Source: Ganaspis brasiliensis
Taxonomy: Eukaryota > Arthropoda > Insecta > Hymenoptera > Figitidae
DNA: 64,000 bases
Assembly: GCA_037103525.1 (NCBI GenBank)
Contig: JAZKLR010000502.1
Location: 434,001-498,000 of the forward strand
Direction: 5' to 3'
The notes below the pieces were generated by a model. The model was given only the letters and a program-made list of their open reading frames with translations. It was not told the DNA's origin and made no database searches. Position numbers and translations under genes: made by a program. This document shows, one piece after another, positions 47,796-59,310 of this stretch. Each line of letters opens with the position of its first letter. The stretch's first letter is position 1.

Positions 47796-47994
47796 CAGGG
47801 GCGTAGCTAGGCTGAGTGTCACCCGGGGCGGAAATGAGATTGTCACCCTAAAAACGCAAATCCTCTCCTACTATTAACCTTTTTTTTTTAGTGATGATAG
47901 TTGATTTTTGTTCTATTGTACTAACTTTCCTCTAGAGTGTCACCCCTAAAATGGTGTCACCCGGGGCGGACCCCCCCCCCTTGCTACGCCACTG
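47796..47994. mobile_element. 199-bp hAT-type MITE (CAGGGGCGTAGC)
   Basis: Ends CAGGGGCGTAGCTAGG and GCTACGCCACTG, an end type widespread among hAT elements. Contains two direct copies of GTGTCACCCGGGGCGG. Flanks CTGATTAG and CTAAATAG match at 6 of 8, compatible with an old 8-bp duplication. Confidence 0.8.
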
Positions 47995-49390
47995 CTAAAT
48001 AGGGTTTTCTATGTTTTTGTAAAATATGTTTTTCTCTGTACAGTCAAAGTCCGATAAGTCGCAAAGTTCGGGGCTGTAGGGGTAGAAAATTGCAGACTTA
48101 ACGAATGCCCCCACCAAGAGGTATACGGGCGATTCTTACACTGAGAAAAGAGGATCTCGATTTATAGTAAATAATGTAATTATTTAGTAAAAATTACTAT
48201 TTGTAGTAAAAATTACTATTTAGAGTAAAATGTACTTCATATAAAGATAAATTACTTTTTACGTAGTAAAATTTACTAATTGTAATTATTACTCTAGTCG
48301 TTTTTAAAAATTCTGTTAATATTTTTAATCTTTATATTGTCTTAATAAATTTTATCAACTTCGAGTATTAATTATTAAATTCGTCCTTTTTTAAATATTG
48401 CTCAAGCATTTTTAAAAAGTATAACTGCGTGATATAACAATTACTTCAGTAGGATCAGTTTTTAATATTTGCTAGCAACTTTTGCTCAGGAAATAGTAAT
48501 CCGTGCCACTACTACTAATACTACTACACGCCTCTCACCGATACGCGAGTCATATACAATCGAAATATATGTACATTTAATAAATGCTTCAATTTCTTGT
48601 TACATAAACATTTTTAATATTTTTTAAACACATCTCTTGTTAATATGGATCTTATACTTTTATTTTGACATATTTTGTTCTAAAAAAAATTATAATAAGC
48701 AAATTTATATCAAAATGTGTATTAAATTAGAGAATTTAATTGTTTCCTTCTATAAATTAATTAGTATATTGTTACTCATTAAGGATACAAAAATATTTTA
48801 AATAATATGTATTCTATTACCATTGCAAATTTTTTTATAAAACTTGAATTTGTTTGGTAAATATTAAGTAATGAATTTTCTAGTTCAAAAATTTTTTTCT
48901 TGTAACTCAGGTGTTATACAAAAACAATTTTTCATTTTTCATTTATGTTTAATCATATTATTTTGTATTATTTTCTTCAAAAAACTGCATTTGTTATAAT
49001 AATTAATTAAATTTATTTTGATATTCAGATAAATTATTCAATATTAATATTAAAACATTTTTAAAATTAATTTTTACTTTTATGTTTGCTATTTTATTTT
49101 ATAAATTAGTTTGCTTTAAACTATTTAATAAGTATTATTTATTAATAATATATTGTATAAAAAAATTTAATAATATTTTATTATAAAATTTTTTAGATTA
49201 TATAAGTATTTCATTTATTTTTACATATTTACAATTTTTTTATTTAATATTATGCTATCTAATATTATTCTATTTACTACTATTTTAAATAATATTTACA
49301 TTTAATTTCAATAATGTAGTAAAATATATGGGGTTTATGATTTATTTTATTGCGGTAATTCATATAAGTTAAAAAATATATGACGTCAGT

Positions 49391-49480
49391 TGCGTCGATA
49401 GCCGAGAGGCTTAATGCGAAAGCGTGCGTTTTTAGGGTTGCGACATTGCGTATTTATATTTAAGTTAGGTAGTTCGATCC
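49391..49480 (+). ncRNA. tRNA-like sequence (SINE head or tRNA pseudogene)
   Basis: GTCGATAGCCGAGAGGCTTA gives a good A box (TAGCCGAGAGG), and GTAGTTCGATCCC gives a good B box (GTTCGATCC) about 65 bp later, the spacing of a class II (Ser/Leu) tRNA. A clean acceptor stem was not found, so it is more likely a tRNA-derived SINE or pseudogene than a functional tRNA. Confidence 0.4.
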
Positions 49481-49706
49481 CGTATAATTCTAAGATTTTT
49501 CCGAAATGTTCACTCGTTAATTCTAAGTACTTGTATATTAGAAGAATGAAACTTGTAAATTAATAAATTGAAATGTATTTATAAAGTTCATAATGTAGAA
49601 ACTTTTTTATTTTTATTTGCATTGATTTATTTTATAAAGAATTAAAAACAAGAAAATATTATTTTCTGTATTATTTCATTCTCCCGTTCCCCGTCTCACA
49701 CGCATA

Positions 49707-52631
49707 TGGGGGATTATTTCTCAAGTGTCACAGGTCCGAAAAGCAAGTTTATTCTATCGGGCTGAAACTTGGACAAAATGTTGTCCTATTGAATAGTAAT
49801 GAATAAAAAAAAAATCTTGACTATAGAAGAAATATTAAGATTGGGGGAGGGGATGAAATTTTTGATTTTTTTAAAAAACTGTTTACTTTGATAAAATTTT
49901 GTTCTTATAATTTAAATTGAAAAAATTCTTGTAATATCAGTTTCGATAGATTTTTTCACGCTCTTTTGATTGGTCATATTGTTTTTTACGAGAAAAAATT
50001 TTTTGATCCCTAAAAATGGAAAATAAAAATAAAAATGACTTTTTCTTCAAAAAGGACAATTTTTAATTTTTTTTAAATTTTTTTAAATGAAAGCCCTACT
50101 TTTTTCCTATAAAAAATCTTTGGAGTAAAATGTTGGATGAGAACTCCTAATCATCGAAAATAAATGTTGAATAGAACCTAACGCCTGTGACGCTCGCTGC
50201 CACTAGCACACACTGTGGCCAAAAGCACTAATTTTGATAAAAATCAGCCGACAACTCAAAAATGAACCGATTTTAATTATTTTTTTTTAAATACTCAAGA
50301 ATGTTTGTACTATAATCCTTAACTGCTACAAAATCAAGATTTTTTTTATAAACTAAAATAAATGTTAATAACTTTTAAAAAATAAAAAATTGATTTTTGA
50401 GAAAGTGATTTCCAGATACTTTGATGCAAGAAACTATATAAACTTATATATTTTACACACAAATTTTGTCTAAAATATTTTTAAATGGTTCTAGTTATAA
50501 CACAACAATTTTTAATTTGTTTAAACAACCTTAGTTAACTTAGTTAAATGTAATTTTTCCGAAAGTCTTTTTAGTAACTTTGCACAATGTTCGCGTAACA
50601 CTTTCTCGTATAAAAAGAAAAATAAAAAAAATAAAAATTAAAATTTTTTTTTTTTTTCAACATGTTTAAATTTTTTTACATGCATACCTTCCCAGTAGGA
50701 AAGGCTATTCAAAAGTTGTGCGCAGCCCTAACTACTATAGAAAGCAGTAGAAAACGACTGCGCATATAAATAGATTTTTTAATTTATCATAGAAATTTTG
50801 TGTAAAGTTACCAAAATTAACTTTCGGAAAAATTACATTTTTAGCTTTCTGGAAGCTAACATCGGAAACTATAAAACGGAGGACATTTAGAGCTTCCCTG
50901 AAGCTAACAGGAAGCTAACAGTGCAAGCTATCGAACCTATCACGGTTAGTTTCCCGTTAGCTTCCCGCAAACTTCGGTGCTATTTGGGTTTGAAAGTTTT
51001 CTTTACTTAGATTTCGCTTGTTTTGCAAATTTAACTGATAACTTTTGTCCTTGATTTATCATAGAGTTTAAGATGTTCAGTAATAATTATTATATTGTTT
51101 AAACAATATCTTAGTTCACAAATAAATTACTTGGAAAGTTGTCCTCACTTGTATTTCGTTTTTTTTTTTAAATTTAACTGATAACTATTGGCCTAGATTT
51201 ATAAAATAGAGTTTATGATGTATACTAATAATTATTATATTGTTTAAACAATATCTCAGTTAACGAATAAATTACTTTAAAAGTTTTCCTTCCTTAGATT
51301 TGGATTCTTATGCAAATTTAATTATTAAGTATTGGCCTAGATTTATAATACAGTTTGAGATGTTTTCTTACAATTATTCTATTGTTCAAACAATATCTTA
51401 GATAATTATTAATTATTACTAAACATCTGAAACTCTATGATAAATCAAGGTCAAAAGTTATCAGTTAAATTTGCAAAACAAACGAAATCTAAGTAAAGAA
51501 AACTTTCAAAGTAATTTACTTATTAACTAAGATTGTTTAAACAATTTAAAAATTGATAATAAACAACCTGAACTGTATTAGAATTTTAGACCAATAGTAA
51601 TTAATTAATTTCACAAAAAAACAAGATCTAAATAAAGAAAACTTTAAAAGTAATTTATTTGTTAACTAAGATTGTTTAAACAATTTAAAAATTGTTAGAA
51701 ATTATTTCCAACTGTATTAGAACTCTGGCCAATAGTAATTAATTAGTTTTACAAAAGAAACGAAGTCTAAGGTAGGAAAGGTTTGGAAGTTATTTATTTG
51801 TAAACTAAGGTTGTTTAAACAAATTAAAAATTGTTGTGTTATAACTAGAACCATTTAAAAATATTTTAGACAAAATTTGTGTGTAAAATATATAAGTTTA
51901 TATAGTTTCTTGCATCAAAGTATCTGGAAATCACTTTCTCAAAAATCAATTTTTTATTTTTTAAAAGTTATTAACATTTATTTTAGTTTATAAAAAAAAT
52001 CTTGACTTTGTAGCAGTTAAGCGTTATAGTACAAACATTCTTGAGTATTTAAAAAAAATAATTAAAATCGGTTCATTTTTGAGTTGTCGGCTGATTTTTA
52101 TCAAAAATAGTGCTTTTGGCCAAAGTGTGTGCTAGTGGTAGCGAGCGTCACAGGCGTTAGGTTCTATTCAACATGTATTTTCGATGATTAGGAGTTCTCA
52201 TCCAACATTTTACTCCAAAGATTTTTTATAGGAAAAAAGTAGGTCTTTTATTTAAAAAAATAAAAAAAAAATTAAAAATTGTCCTTTTTGAAGAAAAAGT
52301 CATTTTTATTTTTATTTTCCATTTTTAGGGATCAAAAAATTTTTTCTCGTAAAAAACAATATGACCAATTGAAAGAGCGTGAAAAAATCTATCGAAACTG
52401 GTATTACAAGAATTTTTTCAATTTAAATTATAAGAACAAAATTTTATCAAAGTAAACAGTTTTTTAAAAAAATCAAAAATTTCATCCCCTTCCCCAATCT
52501 TAATATTTCTTCTATAGTCAAGATTTTCTTTTTATTGATTACTATTCAATAGGACAACATTTTGTCCAAGTTTCAGCCCGATAGAATAAACTTGCTTTTC
52601 GGACCTGTGACACTTGAGAAATAATCCCCCA
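49707..52631. mobile_element. 2.9-kb foldback, TIR TGGGGGATTATTTCTCAAG
   Basis: Arms of about 850 bp (49707-50540; 51830-52631) are nearly identical, including CCTGTGACGCTCGC-type and GTCCTATTGAATAG stretches. TA flanks at 49705-49706 and 52632-52633 are palindromic with the end, so the duplication is ambiguous. The loop contains a smaller hairpin (about 50537-50845), one end of the TACCC family (50843-50990) and inverted tandem repeats. Confidence 0.8.
51000..51840. repeat. ~140-bp repeats, three forward then three inverted
   Basis: ATTGTTTAAACAAT recurs near 51094, 51239, 51381 in one orientation, and 51534, 51671, 51810 in the other, with the switch near 51410. Flanking words TTAACTGATAACT and AGTAATTTA move with it. 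Such inverted tandem arrays are typical of foldback-element interiors. Confidence 0.8.
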
Positions 52632-52972
52632 TATAAGGCCTACATCGGTGAGTGACGCGAGCAGTGGAGGGGCAAAATTACAATTTTCTGAGCAAATATC
52701 GTTAGTGGCGATGTAAACGCTACTCCGTTGAAAAGCAATTCTTATTCTGGATGAGACAATAGTTCCTCAGATTTATATTAATACTTATAAGTTTCATTTA
52801 AATTTTCCATTCCATGGAGTAAATTTTATTTCAATCAAAGTATAATTCATTTACTGAATTAAGTAAAAAGTATTTAATTTTTGAACAGTTTCAAAACTAC
52901 TGCTCAAAAATAGTCATCTTTAATCGAAAATATGTAACTTTTATTATTCTTTTTTTTCAGTGTACGTAACTG

Positions 52973-54920
52973 CCTTACTTGGCGGCGTAGAAAAAATACA
53001 CCTAAATTAAAAATATATTCTGAAGTGTATTAGTGAATTTTAAAAGTATATATGAGAGTAACTGAAAACCAAATATACATAAATATATATATTACAACTT
53101 CTATTATGTTGCACTATAACTGCTGAAATTTCAGCTCTGTGGCGTGTCCCTTTTGCAAAATGGTAACTTTAATTTAATAATTTTCGGTGAAAATATCATT
53201 ATTATAACTCAGCCTTTTTCAAGCATAAAGAGTCTATATTTATGAACAATTTATGTTTATATTGAACTTCATAATACCTTTTTCATACTTAGAATCTGTA
53301 AAAATATTTTGTCCCTCAATTTTTCCAATTTTTGAACGCAATCTGTAGACTTATAATTAAGGTGTCATGTGTTTAGTTATTACGTCTTCTAATAAGTTAA
53401 ATCTCAATTTTGATCCATTAGCACTAAATCACATGTGAAAAAAGTTTTAAAAAAGAATAATTTTTACTTAAAAAAAAATTATTTTTGTGAAAATCGCATG
53501 TGTACAAAAAAAGCGTTCAGTTCCATGTCATTACTATTATATTACTGTAACAATTACTTGATAGTATTGTTACTATTTTCTTTAAGTTTTCATGTGAAAC
53601 AAGCGATCTGCAGAAGGAATAGATTTATTTGACAATATTGTAGAAGTGAGGTTAGAATACATGTAAAATTTCAGCTCCATGGTATCACGTAAAATTTCAG
53701 CTCCATGGCCTATATGAAGTGTTCAGTGTGCTTCATGCAGAGAAACTTTTTTATCTGTGGTGGTTATTTTAAAATATTATTCTATAAAGTAGTTTATCAA
53801 TGCCAGATTACACTGCTCGATCTCGATTTCAAATTATCCAAAAAATAAAACGAAATATTCATTATTAAATATTGTATTTGCTGTTCTTTTATAAAATTTT
53901 ATATATGTTAACTAATATCTAAAATACTGTTAGAATATTAAATAATTTATGAATTTATTATTTATTTTCGTTTTAGCAAAATATCAACTATATTTTCGTA
54001 TAAATATAGTTGTAGTAAAATCGTTTAAAATATAATTATATTACACCCTAATCAGAAAAATAAGGGCAGAGAAACATTAAATAAAAAAATTTTTTTTTCT
54101 ACCAAAACTTATCTTGAAATCGGGCAGTTACGCAAGAATCGACCATATTCATTTGCGCATGTGCTTTCATATCGGCGCGAAATTATTAACAGTTTAAATG
54201 CCATTTAAGTTACGGTGCTGTTACGTCTATTAAATTAACATTTTTGTCTATAAATAATATCATCTAAAAATATTCGTTTATTTCAAAAGCATTTAAACAT
54301 TTTCTTGTTTAAGAATTTAACTATTTTAACATAATAATTTATAATTTATGATTTAAACGAGGTATTGGATTTTCTTTTTATATATTTTATATCGGTTTGT
54401 ATGTGAGAAGTGTAAGAATATGTCATTGAAATAATTAATCTTATTAACATATTTTATTTTTTTAATTGAAATCAGTTAGAGGTTAATCTTTGGCTATAAT
54501 TTTAATGATTTTTTTTTAAATGCAGTTAAATTTCTATTACTATTTTTTGTATTAAAATTATTTTTATTATCAGAAGTACAAATTTAATGTTAAAATAACT
54601 CTAAACATTTTTTTTTGTCGTTGAGCAAATTTTCTAGACGAAAACCATCGTCTGCTTGACAGAAGTAAAATATAATCGTGTTGAGTTAAGGACTCAACAT
54701 TATTTAATTAGTATTGAACTTTACCTTTTTTCAAAATGAAATTTACGTTTTACAACCAACAATTAAATGTAAATTACAGTGTTATTACTAAGAAATTAGA
54801 GGTTATGTTCAAGAGTTGGATGACAGTTATTAAATCAACACGCGAAGAATGTTAAATTTTTACACAAAAAATTTAACAAGGACCGATTGTTACACAAATA
54901 CACAAAATTTTCAACGGTGT
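52973..54920. other. AT-rich, no recognisable gene
   Basis: The only notable repeats are two copies of AAAATTTCAGCTCCATGG at about 53665 and 53690, and a related phrase at 53128. No transposon ends or coding frame seen. Confidence 0.4.
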
Positions 54921-55270
54921 TCATTAACAGTTTTTATGCAACTCAGGCGTTTTATGGTCACTTTAACTACCTATACAGGCGCATCCTAAGTTCTTCCTTA
55001 TAGCCCAGCGGTCAATAAAGTGCCCATTATTACTCTAGGGCAATAATGGATACTTTATGGACCGCTCGCAGGTCAATAATGTATCCATTATTACCCTAGG
55101 GCAATAATGGTCACATTATTGACCTGCTCGCGGGTCAATAAACTACCCATTATTACCCTAGGGCAATAATGGTTACTTTATTGACCTGCTGGGCTATATG
55201 GAAAAACTTAGCATGCACCGGCATAGGTAGCGTAGAGTGACCATAATACGCCTTTGTTGCATAAAGAATC
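54920..55270. mobile_element. Palindromic element with three internal hairpins
   Basis: Outer arms (TATGCAACTCAGGCGTTTTA ... complement near 55255) enclose three ~58-bp self-complementary units, GGTCAATAA...CCCATTATTACCCTAGGG...TTATTGACC, at about 55010, 55071 and 55133. Each unit is itself a hairpin centred on CCTAGG (CTCTAGGG in the first). Confidence 0.8.
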
Positions 55271-55285
55271 GTATGTACCATGTGT

Positions 55286-55422
55286 CATAAGTGCGTCTTT
55301 ATAGTCGAGCGCAGATATTTCCAACGAGTTGCAGGCGAGAGCGACCTCGGCTTCGCCTCGGTCTTGCTCTCGCCTGCAACTCGTTGGAAATATCTGCGCT
55401 CGACTATAAAGACGCACTTATG
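55286..55422. mobile_element. Perfect 57-bp-stem hairpin (MITE-like)
   Basis: Two 57-bp arms (CATAAGTGCGTCTTTATAGT ... complement) without visible mismatch and a 23-nt loop that is itself partly self-complementary (CCTCGGCTTCGCCTCGG). GC-richer than its surroundings. No clear target duplication. If transcribed it would give a long uninterrupted stem. The 69-aa frames here are the palindrome read through. Confidence 0.9.
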
Positions 55423-55692
55423 ACGCTTGGTGCATAATATACTATGATAGTTAAAAACAATCTGAAGTTGGTTCACGCAGTCGCAAAAATATTATACAAA
55501 TTCACAGAGAGGGTATTGGATCCGTGTGAGTGAAAATGTATGTGACCAAAGAAAGAGGAGAAGTACGACTTATCGGACGGATACTTAACGGACTTTGACT
55601 GTACCTAGACAACGCAGGATGAAATATTAACGGTAAAGAGTACCATGATGAGTAATCTCTTTAAAATAAGGATTTCGGCAATACTACGGCGC

Positions 55693-56646
55693 ACAGTGGA
55701 CTTAAAACGCAATTCTAGCCGGACAAAACTTTTTAATCAAAAAAAATTTCAAACTACTTTGTTTACAGCAGTTTTTGTGGTCGCTGATTACGAATCTAAA
55801 GTCGGATTTTAAAAATTCAAAATGGCGGATCCAATATGGCTGATGAAAATGCAAAATTTTTGCCGAAATTTATGGAACTTAGCACATAGGGGTTTTCGGG
55901 GTCGCTGATTCCGAATCTGTTCACAATTTTCTAAAATTCAAAATGGCGGATCCAATATGGCGGACGAAAATTAAAAATTTATGCATAAACTTTTTGAAGC
56001 ATGGTATGTAGGGGTTTTTTGGGTCGCAGATTACGAATCTATGCATAATTTTTCAAAATTAAAAATGGCGGATCTAATATGGCGGACATTACTTTTAAGA
56101 AATTAGTAAATTTTAATAAATATTTAGGTTTAGGGCTTTATGAGGTTGCTGATTACGAGTCTGCAGGTAGTGTTTCAAAGTTGTAAATAGCTGATCTAAA
56201 AAGCCCTTAATTGTAATTTTTATCCAAATACATTAATTTTTTTTAAATTAATGTCCGCCATATTGGATCCGACATTTTTGATTTTGAAAAATTATGTATA
56301 GATTCCTAATCTGCGACCCAAAAAACTCCTATATACCATGTTTCATAAATTTTTGCAGAAATTTTGAATTTTTGTCTGCCATATTAGATACGCCATTTTG
56401 AATTTTAGAAAATTGTGAACGGATTCGGAATCAGCGACCCCGAAAACCCCTATGTGTTAAGTTCCATAAATTTCGGCAAACATTTTGCATTTTCATCAGC
56501 CATATTAGATCCATCATTTCGAATTTTTGAAATCCGACTTTAGATTCGTAATCAGCGACCACAAAAACTGCTAGAAACAAAGTGGTACGAAATTTTATTA
56601 ACGCGTTTTTGAGTAAATAGCTTAGAATCGGGTTTCAGACCACTGT
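55693..56646. mobile_element. Foldback with GGTCGCTGATTACGAAT module, ends CACAGTGG
   Basis: Left half has four ~120-bp units (GGTCGCTGATTACGAATCTA; AAAATGGCGGATCCAATATG) and the right half four inverted ones, meeting near 56200. Ends CACAGTGGACTTAAAACG and ...TTTCAGACCACTGTC. No transposase, no clear duplication. Confidence 0.75.
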
Positions 56647-57339
56647 CCGTTCGCGCACTACAACGTCGCGTACCACCCGATTTGAAGACAATAAGACAAA
56701 TATTTCCAAAAATGGCAAAAAGTGAAAAAAATCTTTTATGTTTATCTAAAGATAACGTCTTAATGAACGTTTCTCAATAAATAATTTTTCGGCAGTTGTC
56801 AGCAGCTCTAACTTATGGTATCTTGAATTTTGTAGTGTACAAATACAGTAAATAGTTGCCTTCATTGCTTTTTTTTAAATAATAGGTTTAAAATTAGAGG
56901 AATATTTCTGAAAATATCTTACAAACAGTAAAACGAAATGCTAAATTAATATATACATTATTAAAATATGTTAATTTAAATGGTCACTAGCTGCAAATAA
57001 TTGAAGATATGAGTTTTACGACAAAATCAACTATAAGCGAGGCTGATGCGGTTAAGACCATGATGCATCAATAAAAAAATGTTCAATGGCTGAAATATTC
57101 TGAATCAAATACAATAGATATAATAGATCATAAAATCATTAAAGAAAGATTTATTTGAAGACAGAAATTTGTTAACTTTTGGCCATCTAGATTCTACTCT
57201 CAGACCACTGTGCGGCGCAATGTTACAAAACTCGGATGGACTATGGATGATTGCCATATATATGACCCCCGTTTGAGCGTCGGGCAAAAAGTTTGTCTAC
57301 ATCTTAACTGAATAGGATCCTTTGAAAAAAGAGTAGGAG

Positions 57340-57570
57340 AGACTGGGGCTACTTGGAGCACTTTTCACTCTTTGTTGACTGGCTCTGTCAATTTTGTATA
57401 CATGAAAACTATATTGTACAGAGACTTTGCTTAACATCGCAGCTTTGATTTAAAAAAACAAAAGTTCCAAAAAAAGTTGTACTTTTTTTTAGAACAGACT
57501 TTTTGGAGAAAATCAAAGTGCGCCAACCAGCCCCGGCCCGGGCCTGCTTGGCGCACTATCTGGGGTTACT
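57340..57570. other. Fragment with GAGACTGGGGCTACTTGGAGC
   Basis: AGAGACTGGGGCTACTTGG at 57348 and CTGGGGTTACTTGGCGCA at 57551, with inverted GCGCCA nearby (57521 GCGCCAACC; 57551), resemble ends of the GGGGAGAGTGG family at 43360. Incomplete, and no partner end found. 56660-57340 holds nothing recognisable apart from CCACTGTGCGGCGC at 57200. Confidence 0.35.
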
Positions 57571-57779
57571 TGGCGCATGAATTAAAATGTGTGATTAATG
57601 ATCAAGCAATATGTTTCATTGTAAAAATAAGTCTTGTAAAGAAATTTTATCTTGAAAAACTGTTAATTAATTAAAAATAGAAGGTTCAAAAAGTGAAGTT
57701 AACAAACATAAAAACTACAAATATCTGAAAACGTAAAATTATAAAATTATAATTATTATTAATAATAATAAAGTACAAC

Positions 57780-59310
57780 GGATTTTTTGTCTGTCCACGC
57801 ATTTGTGTTGAATCAATGAGAGAAACTTGTAGTTTTTCATGTCTCCTAGATGTTTTTTGGGTCGCAGATTTGGAATTTGGCATAAAAGTTGCCAATTTAA
57901 AAGTTGAACTCGGTCAAAACCGCGAAAAAATGCAAATTAATTAAAATTTAAGATTTTTATGTATATCCAATTCTGTTGAATCATTGAAAGAAACTAGTAG
58001 TTTTTTATGTCTTCTAGATGTTTTTTTGGTTGCAGATTCTGAAGTTGTCATAAAAATTGATACACTGAAAAAATTTTGGTACAGTATCCGTCCCATGGAA
58101 ATATTTCATTATTCTGTTAACTTCAGATTAAATATTTTGCATTGATTTTCAACGTAGTGTAGTTAACTGAATAACACGTAATTTTTCATTTGGGACGGAT
58201 ACTGTACTTTAAAGTGCAGATGCTGCAACAAAATTTTTTCCGTGTAGTTTAATTGTTAAAATCGGTCAAAATCCCGAAAAAGTAAAAAATTTGAAAAATT
58301 ATTTTTGTCTGTCCGCACTGCTGTGCAGAATTGTGATGTAGAATTAAAGGCTTTGCTTCTTAATAAGGTGTTTTTTGGATCGTAGATTAGAGATCTGAAG
58401 TTAAATTGGTCAATTTAGAATTTTAAAGCACCTAAAATGGCTAAAAATCGTAAAATTTGGAAAAAAAAATTTTTCTGTCCGCATTTCTGTGGCAAATTGG
58501 GATGTTTAATTAGTTATTTTTATTTTAATTCTCAGTTTTTCGATTGCCAATTACTGATTAGAATTTAAATTTGTCATTTTTGGAGTTTAGAGCAATCAAC
58601 AGGAGTAAAAATCATCAAAATAACAAAAAATCGTAAAATAATAAAAATATATTTGGTTTGTTCGAATTAATCAATGCAAAACTATGTTGTTTAATAATTA
58701 TTTTTCCTTTCTAGTTTTACATTGCTGATTACTGATTAGAAGTTAAAGTTGTCATTTCAGGACTTTAGAGCAGTCAATTGGAGTTAAAATCATAAAAATA
58801 GCAAAAAATCGTAAAATATAAAAAATTCATATTGATACGCAAAATTATGTTGCTTAATAGATTATTTTGCTTTTTTATGCGTAGCTTTTAGATTGCTGAT
58901 TACTGATTAGAAGTCAAAATTGTTATCTTAGGAGTTTAGAGCAATCAAAAAGAGTAAATATCGTCAAAATAGTTCAAAATTTTAAAATATTACAAATTTA
59001 TTTTGTTCGTTCGCAGTAATATGCAAAACCACGTTGTTTAATAATTATTTTTTATTTTCATACGTAATTCTTAGATCGCTAATTACTGATTAGAAGTGAA
59101 AATTGTCATTTTATTAGTTTAAATTAATAATAATAAAGTGCAATGGCATTTTTTTTGTCCACGAAATTCTGTTGAATCAATTAAAAAAACTTGTAGTTTT
59201 TTATGTTTGCTAGATTTTTTTGGGTCGCAGGTTGAGAATTTGGAGTCAAAATTTGAAATTCTTAAGTTTAAAGCTGTCAAAATCGCTAAAATCTATAAAA
59301 CAGGAAAAAT
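57780..59310. repeat. Degenerate ~160-180-bp tandem repeat
   Basis: About eight units share TTTGTCTGTCCRC, TTGGGTCGCAGATT(T/A) and GTCAAAATCGNNAAAA. Starts near 57790, 57960, 58312, 58476, 58655, 58820, 59000 and 59152. Related to the GGTCGCTGATTA module. One unit is interrupted by a MITE at 58063. Confidence 0.75.
58063..58244. mobile_element. 182-bp MITE, CACTGAAAAAATTTTG ends, TA TSD
   Basis: Ends CACTGAAAAAATTTTGG and AAAATTTTTTCCGTG, with TA at 58061-58062 and 58245-58246. Also an inner pair GTACAGTATCCGTCCC / GGGACGGATACTGTAC. It interrupts a minisatellite unit cleanly. End type shared with 60885-61434. Confidence 0.85.

Larger units (their letters stand above)
48139..52972. mobile_element. 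Element with CACTGAGAAAA / TTTTTTCAGTG ends
   Basis: Short inverted ends with TA at 48137-48138 and 52973-52974. A second inverted block matches further in: TTTGCTCAGGAAATAGTAAT near 48478 and its imperfect complement near 52685, plus CTCTCACCGAT near 48532 against ATCGGTGAGTG at 52645. Contains the foldback at 49707-52631 and a tRNA-like sequence at 49391. Overall arm similarity is low, so the limits are provisional. Confidence 0.45.
48041..55601. mobile_element. Pogo/Tigger-like ends around 7.5 kb of nested insertions
   Basis: CAGTCAAAGTCCGATAAGTC at 48041 faces GACTTATCGGACGG ... GACTTTGACTG ending 55601, with TA at 48039-48040 and 55602-55603. The end sequence resembles pogo-clade Tc1/mariner elements. 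No DDE transposase frame remains; the interior is taken up by 48139-52972 and the palindromes at 54920-55422. Confidence 0.65.

Noticed and set aside
49391..49480. Functional tRNA gene
   Set aside because: Good A and B boxes but no convincing acceptor stem or full cloverleaf could be drawn by eye.
55208..55476. 63-69-aa ORFs around 55.3 kb
   Set aside because: They are the perfect hairpin read through; each strand gives the same peptide.
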